5,685 bases of DNA from Planctomycetota bacterium (GTDB taxonomy: Bacteria > Planctomycetota > Phycisphaerae > Phycisphaerales > UBA1924): the NCBI GenBank assembly GCA_023412695.1, contig JAEYNG010000398.1, positions 1 through 5,685 of the forward strand, given 5' to 3'. A model generated the notes under the pieces. It did no database searches and was not told the DNA's origin. It worked only from the letters and a program-made list of their open reading frames with translations. The position numbers and the translations under genes were made by a program. Shown one piece after another: positions 4,773-5,685 of the stretch; the stretch's first letter is position 1; every line of letters begins with the position of its first letter.

Positions 4773-5449
4773 TGAGGCACGCATTGATTGTTGCCGGGGC
4801 GCTCGCTGTCGTGGCACTGTCCTGGCCGCTCGCCGGGTGCACATCGACGCGCATCGAGCTGGCCGAGAAGTTCGGCTATGCCAAGCGCGAGCAGTTGGCC
4901 GACAAGGTGAAGGCGGCTCGGGACAGCCAGCAGGAAGCAAAGGAGCAGTTCGAGTCTGCGCTTGCAGAGTTCATCGCCGTGACGGGGGTGGACGTCAAGG
5001 ACCTCGAGTCGAGGTACTCGCGGCTGACGAAGGAATACGACCGAAGCAAGTCCCGAGCGCAGGCCGTCAGCGACAGGATCGACGCCGCGGAGCGGGTGGC
5101 CGGGGCGCTCTTCAGTGAATGGAAGAGCGAGCTCGAGCAGTACTCGAGCGGCACGATGCGGAGCGCGAGCGAGCGGCAGATGAACGACACGCGCCGGCAG
5201 TACGACCGGCTGATCGAGGCGATGCGTGCGGCGGAGGAGAAGATGCCGCCGGTGCTCGCGGCGTTCAACGACCAGGTGCTGTTCCTGAAGCACAATCTGA
5301 ACGCGAGGGCCATCGCTGCGCTGCAGGGAACGGTGGACGAGGTGCAGAGCGACGTGGCCGCGCTGGTGCGGGAGATGGAGTCGGCGATCGCGGAGGCAGA
5401 CGCGTTCATCTCCGAGCTTAACGATCCTTCGAGCGACCCGCCGCGGTAA
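4769..5449 (+). CDS. DUF2959 family coiled-coil lipoprotein
   Basis: A 226-residue predicted lipoprotein of the DUF2959 family, function unknown. The signal peptide (MMRHALIVAGALAVVALSWP) ends in lipobox LAGC with Cys24; Thr at +2 would direct it to the outer membrane under the E. coli rule. The mature part is a long, charged helical bundle. It matches the family in KFGYAKREQLADKVKAARDS (34-53), SQQEAKEQFESALAEF (53-68), VKDLESRYSRLTKEYDRSKS (76-95), ALFSEWKSELEQYSS (113-127) and the conserved QVLFLKHNLNARAIAAL (169-185), ending ESAIAEADAFISEL. Start: ATGATG at 4769 overlaps the upstream TGA as ATGA, with GGGGA (4759-4763) 5 nt before it; the second ATG (4772) is an alternative. Cotranscription and translational coupling with the methyltransferase are very likely. 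Its stop lies 32 bp inside the opposing gene's end. Confidence 0.93.
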   Translation: MMRHALIVAGALAVVALSWPLAGCTSTRIELAEKFGYAKREQLADKVKAARDSQQEAKEQFESALAEFIAVTGVDVKDLESRYSRLTKEYDRSKSRAQAVSDRIDAAERVAGALFSEWKSELEQYSSGTMRSASERQMNDTRRQYDRLIEAMRAAEEKMPPVLAAFNDQVLFLKHNLNARAIAALQGTVDEVQSDVAALVREMESAIAEADAFISELNDPSSDPPR

Positions 5450-5685
5450 CGGCCTCGCGTGAAAGCTCTGCAAGGCCGCGACGGGGACAGGTGATCACGT
5501 TGCGGCCGCGGTACCGCTCGCTGACCTTGTGGGCGAGCTCGGTCGAGCCCCAGAGGACGACGAGGTCGGCCCATGCGCAGTCGGCGTCGGCGTTGGCCTG
5601 CGGGCGGGCGACGGTGCCGTCCACTAGGCTGAGCTGCACGCGGTTGCCGATGAGGCGCGTGAGGTCCTCGCGGGTGGAGGGGTTG
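5418..5685 (-). CDS. 3' part of a leftward gene, possibly DUF2325-like
   Basis: The frame is open from the right window edge to a TAA (complement of 5418-5420), giving 88 residues, the C-terminus of a protein whose start is outside. Visible sequence: TPSTREDLTRLIGNRVQLSL, then VDGTVARPQANADADCAWAD, then LVVLWGSTELAHKVSERYRG, RNVITCPRRGLAELSREAV. The pattern of 'ADLVV', a Ser/Thr followed by a conserved His, and a terminal '(R)GLAEL' strand-helix is reminiscent of DUF2325, a small Rossmann-like domain of unknown function. The similarity is recalled, not computed. A GTG at 5639 could start a 73-residue protein, but the frame continues upstream with similar composition, so truncation by the edge is more likely. 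Its last 32 bp overlap the DUF2959 gene tail to tail. Confidence 0.55.
   Translation of the reverse strand, partial: NPSTREDLTRLIGNRVQLSLVDGTVARPQANADADCAWADLVVLWGSTELAHKVSERYRGRNVITCPRRGLAELSREAVTAAGRSKDR

Noticed and set aside
5450..5478. Inverted repeat CGGCCT/AGGCCG just after the DUF2959 stop as a terminator
   Set aside because: Only 6 bp of stem with a 17-nt loop and no T-run, and it lies inside the opposing gene; expected by chance in GC-rich DNA.
4679..5574. Long - strand frames opposite the DUF2959 gene
   Set aside because: DUF2959 is clearly the coding strand by family match; the antisense frames show no domain and no ribosome-binding site.
1..5685. CRISPR array, tRNA, rRNA, IS element or phage gene
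   Set aside because: No regularly spaced repeats, terminal inverted repeats, transposase or integrase motifs, or RNA gene signatures were seen on either strand.

Overview
This GC-rich window carries ten genes and no sign of phage, transposon, CRISPR, tRNA or rRNA. It looks like chromosomal housekeeping DNA from a Gram-negative-type bacterium with an outer membrane, most likely a member of Planctomycetota (perhaps Phycisphaerae). The phylum call is an inference. It rests on a small membrane protein with the C-terminal 'CPQCGYDLR...CPECG' zinc ribbon that is very common in that phylum, on the dnaJ-grpE-fmdB gene order, and on base composition. No 16S or ribosomal marker is present to confirm it.

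Left part (1-1952, + strand): the C-terminal three quarters of DnaJ, then GrpE, then an FmdB-type zinc-ribbon protein. The spacing is 77 nt and then 7 nt, with no terminator between them, so this is a probable chaperone operon. DnaJ and GrpE are the J-protein and nucleotide-exchange partners of DnaK, which is not in the window. The first bases contain a run of 16 G inside the DnaJ Gly-rich linker.

Middle (1957-3441): a two-helix membrane protein with a C-terminal zinc ribbon lies on the - strand, end to end with fmdB. Divergent from it is acpS (holo-ACP synthase, + strand). A strong hairpin terminator separates acpS from the convergent mscL.

Right part (2974-5685): an envelope-related cluster arranged around a 172-bp divergent intergenic region. 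Leftward runs a small coiled-coil lipoprotein followed by mscL. Rightward runs a PmtA-like SAM-dependent (phospholipid N-)methyltransferase, whose stop overlaps the start of a DUF2959 coiled-coil lipoprotein by ATGA. The window ends in the 3' part of a leftward gene, possibly DUF2325-like, whose stop lies inside the end of the DUF2959 gene.

Nothing here is a clear new defence or mobile system. The observations most worth a second look are the His/Cys-rich N-terminus of GrpE, the lipoprotein-mscL pair with an Asp+2 sorting residue, the methyltransferase-DUF2959 coupling, and the two tightly abutting or overlapping convergent gene pairs.
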